A stretch of 6,912 nt of DNA from an uncultured Clostridia bacterium (GTDB taxonomy: Bacteria > Bacillota > Clostridia > Oscillospirales > Ruminococcaceae): contig CAMWRN010000130.1 in the NCBI GenBank assembly GCA_947176675.1, positions 1-6,912 on the forward strand, in the 5' to 3' direction. The translations under genes and the position numbers were made by a program. Shown one piece after another: positions 6,826 through 6,912 of the stretch; the first letter of the stretch is position 1, and each line of letters begins with the position of its first letter. The notes beneath the pieces are model-generated. The model had not been told where the DNA came from. It searched no databases and was given only the letters and a program-made list of their open reading frames with translations.

Positions 6826-6912
6826 TTAAAGCATTGTAATAACAGCATTGAAAATATCGTTTTCCCACTCAGTGTGGCGTTTTTCGTAAATGCTGTCCAG
6901 ACGCTTTATTTG
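6826..6912 (-). CDS. C-terminal end of upstream gene, probably a V-type ATPase G/H-like peripheral stalk subunit (partial)
   Basis: A minus-strand frame enters at the window edge and runs for 28 codons to a TAA at 6828-6826. It reads QIKRLDSIYEKRHTEWEN, then DIFNAVITML. The tail is charged and helical and ends in an amphipathic stretch. That fits the end of the small coiled-coil G/H-type subunit (NtpF in E. hirae) that pairs with E. That subunit often opens V-type operons, and no other gene in the window supplies it. The stop is 50 bases upstream of the C start, in the same direction, consistent with one operon. Only the tail is visible, so the identity is inferred from position and composition. 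Confidence 0.6.
   Translation of the reverse strand, partial: QIKRLDSIYEKRHTEWENDIFNAVITML

Larger units (their letters stand above)
1..6912 (-). other. V-type ATPase operon, order (G/H?)-C-I-K-F-E-A-B
   Basis: Eight collinear minus-strand genes, two cut by the window edges, have gaps of 13 to 50 bases and one 1-base overlap. They supply the head (A, B), rotor (C, F, K), and stator (I, E and the putative G/H). No terminator-like stem followed by T runs and no convincing promoter appear between them, so one transcript starting upstream of 6912 is likely. Subunit D is missing and is expected downstream of B, outside the window. No F-type gene is present. Confidence 0.93.

Overview
The window is one continuous block of a V-type (A/V-type) rotary ATPase operon. 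Every gene lies on the minus strand, so transcription runs from high to low coordinates. Family assignments come from protein motifs I could read directly, with no database search. The organism is most likely a Gram-positive anaerobe of the Clostridia, with a Ruminococcus/Oscillospiraceae-like lineage as my best guess. The grounds are strong AGGAGG-type ribosome binding sites, frequent GTG and TTG starts, bacterial V-type rather than F-type subunits, and a K subunit with an added N-terminal hairpin of a kind I recall from gut Firmicutes. The taxonomic call is inference.

In transcription order the window holds: the last 28 codons of an upstream gene, probably a peripheral-stalk G/H-like subunit (6912-6826); subunit C/d, the rotor socket (6775-5744); subunit I/a, the membrane stator (5705-3768); subunit K/c, the proteolipid ring (3748-3293); subunit F, central stalk (3279-2971); subunit E, peripheral stalk (2936-2352); subunit A, catalytic (2317-557); and the first 185 residues of subunit B, non-catalytic (557 to the window edge). 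Gaps between genes are 13 to about 50 bases, and A and B overlap by one base (TAATG). There is no intergenic stretch over 300 bases, no internal terminator and no convincing internal promoter. The promoter must lie beyond 6912. Subunit D, needed to complete the central shaft, is not in the window and presumably follows B.

Together the products form an ion-pumping or ATP-synthesising machine. The A3B3 head hydrolyses or makes ATP, F (with D) and C form the rotor attached to the K ring, I provides the ion half-channels and the essential arginine, and E plus the putative G/H partner hold the head still. The most useful corrections are start sites. A probably starts at a TTG two codons inside the longest frame, K at an internal ATG, and F 26 codons inside its longest frame. 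I and C start at GTG. Points of biological interest are modest: an unusual K subunit, a gene order (C-I-K-F-E-A-B) unlike Enterococcus hirae, and a K hairpin that seems to lack standard Na+ ligands. I found no sign of a novel system, mobile element, RNA gene or CRISPR array.
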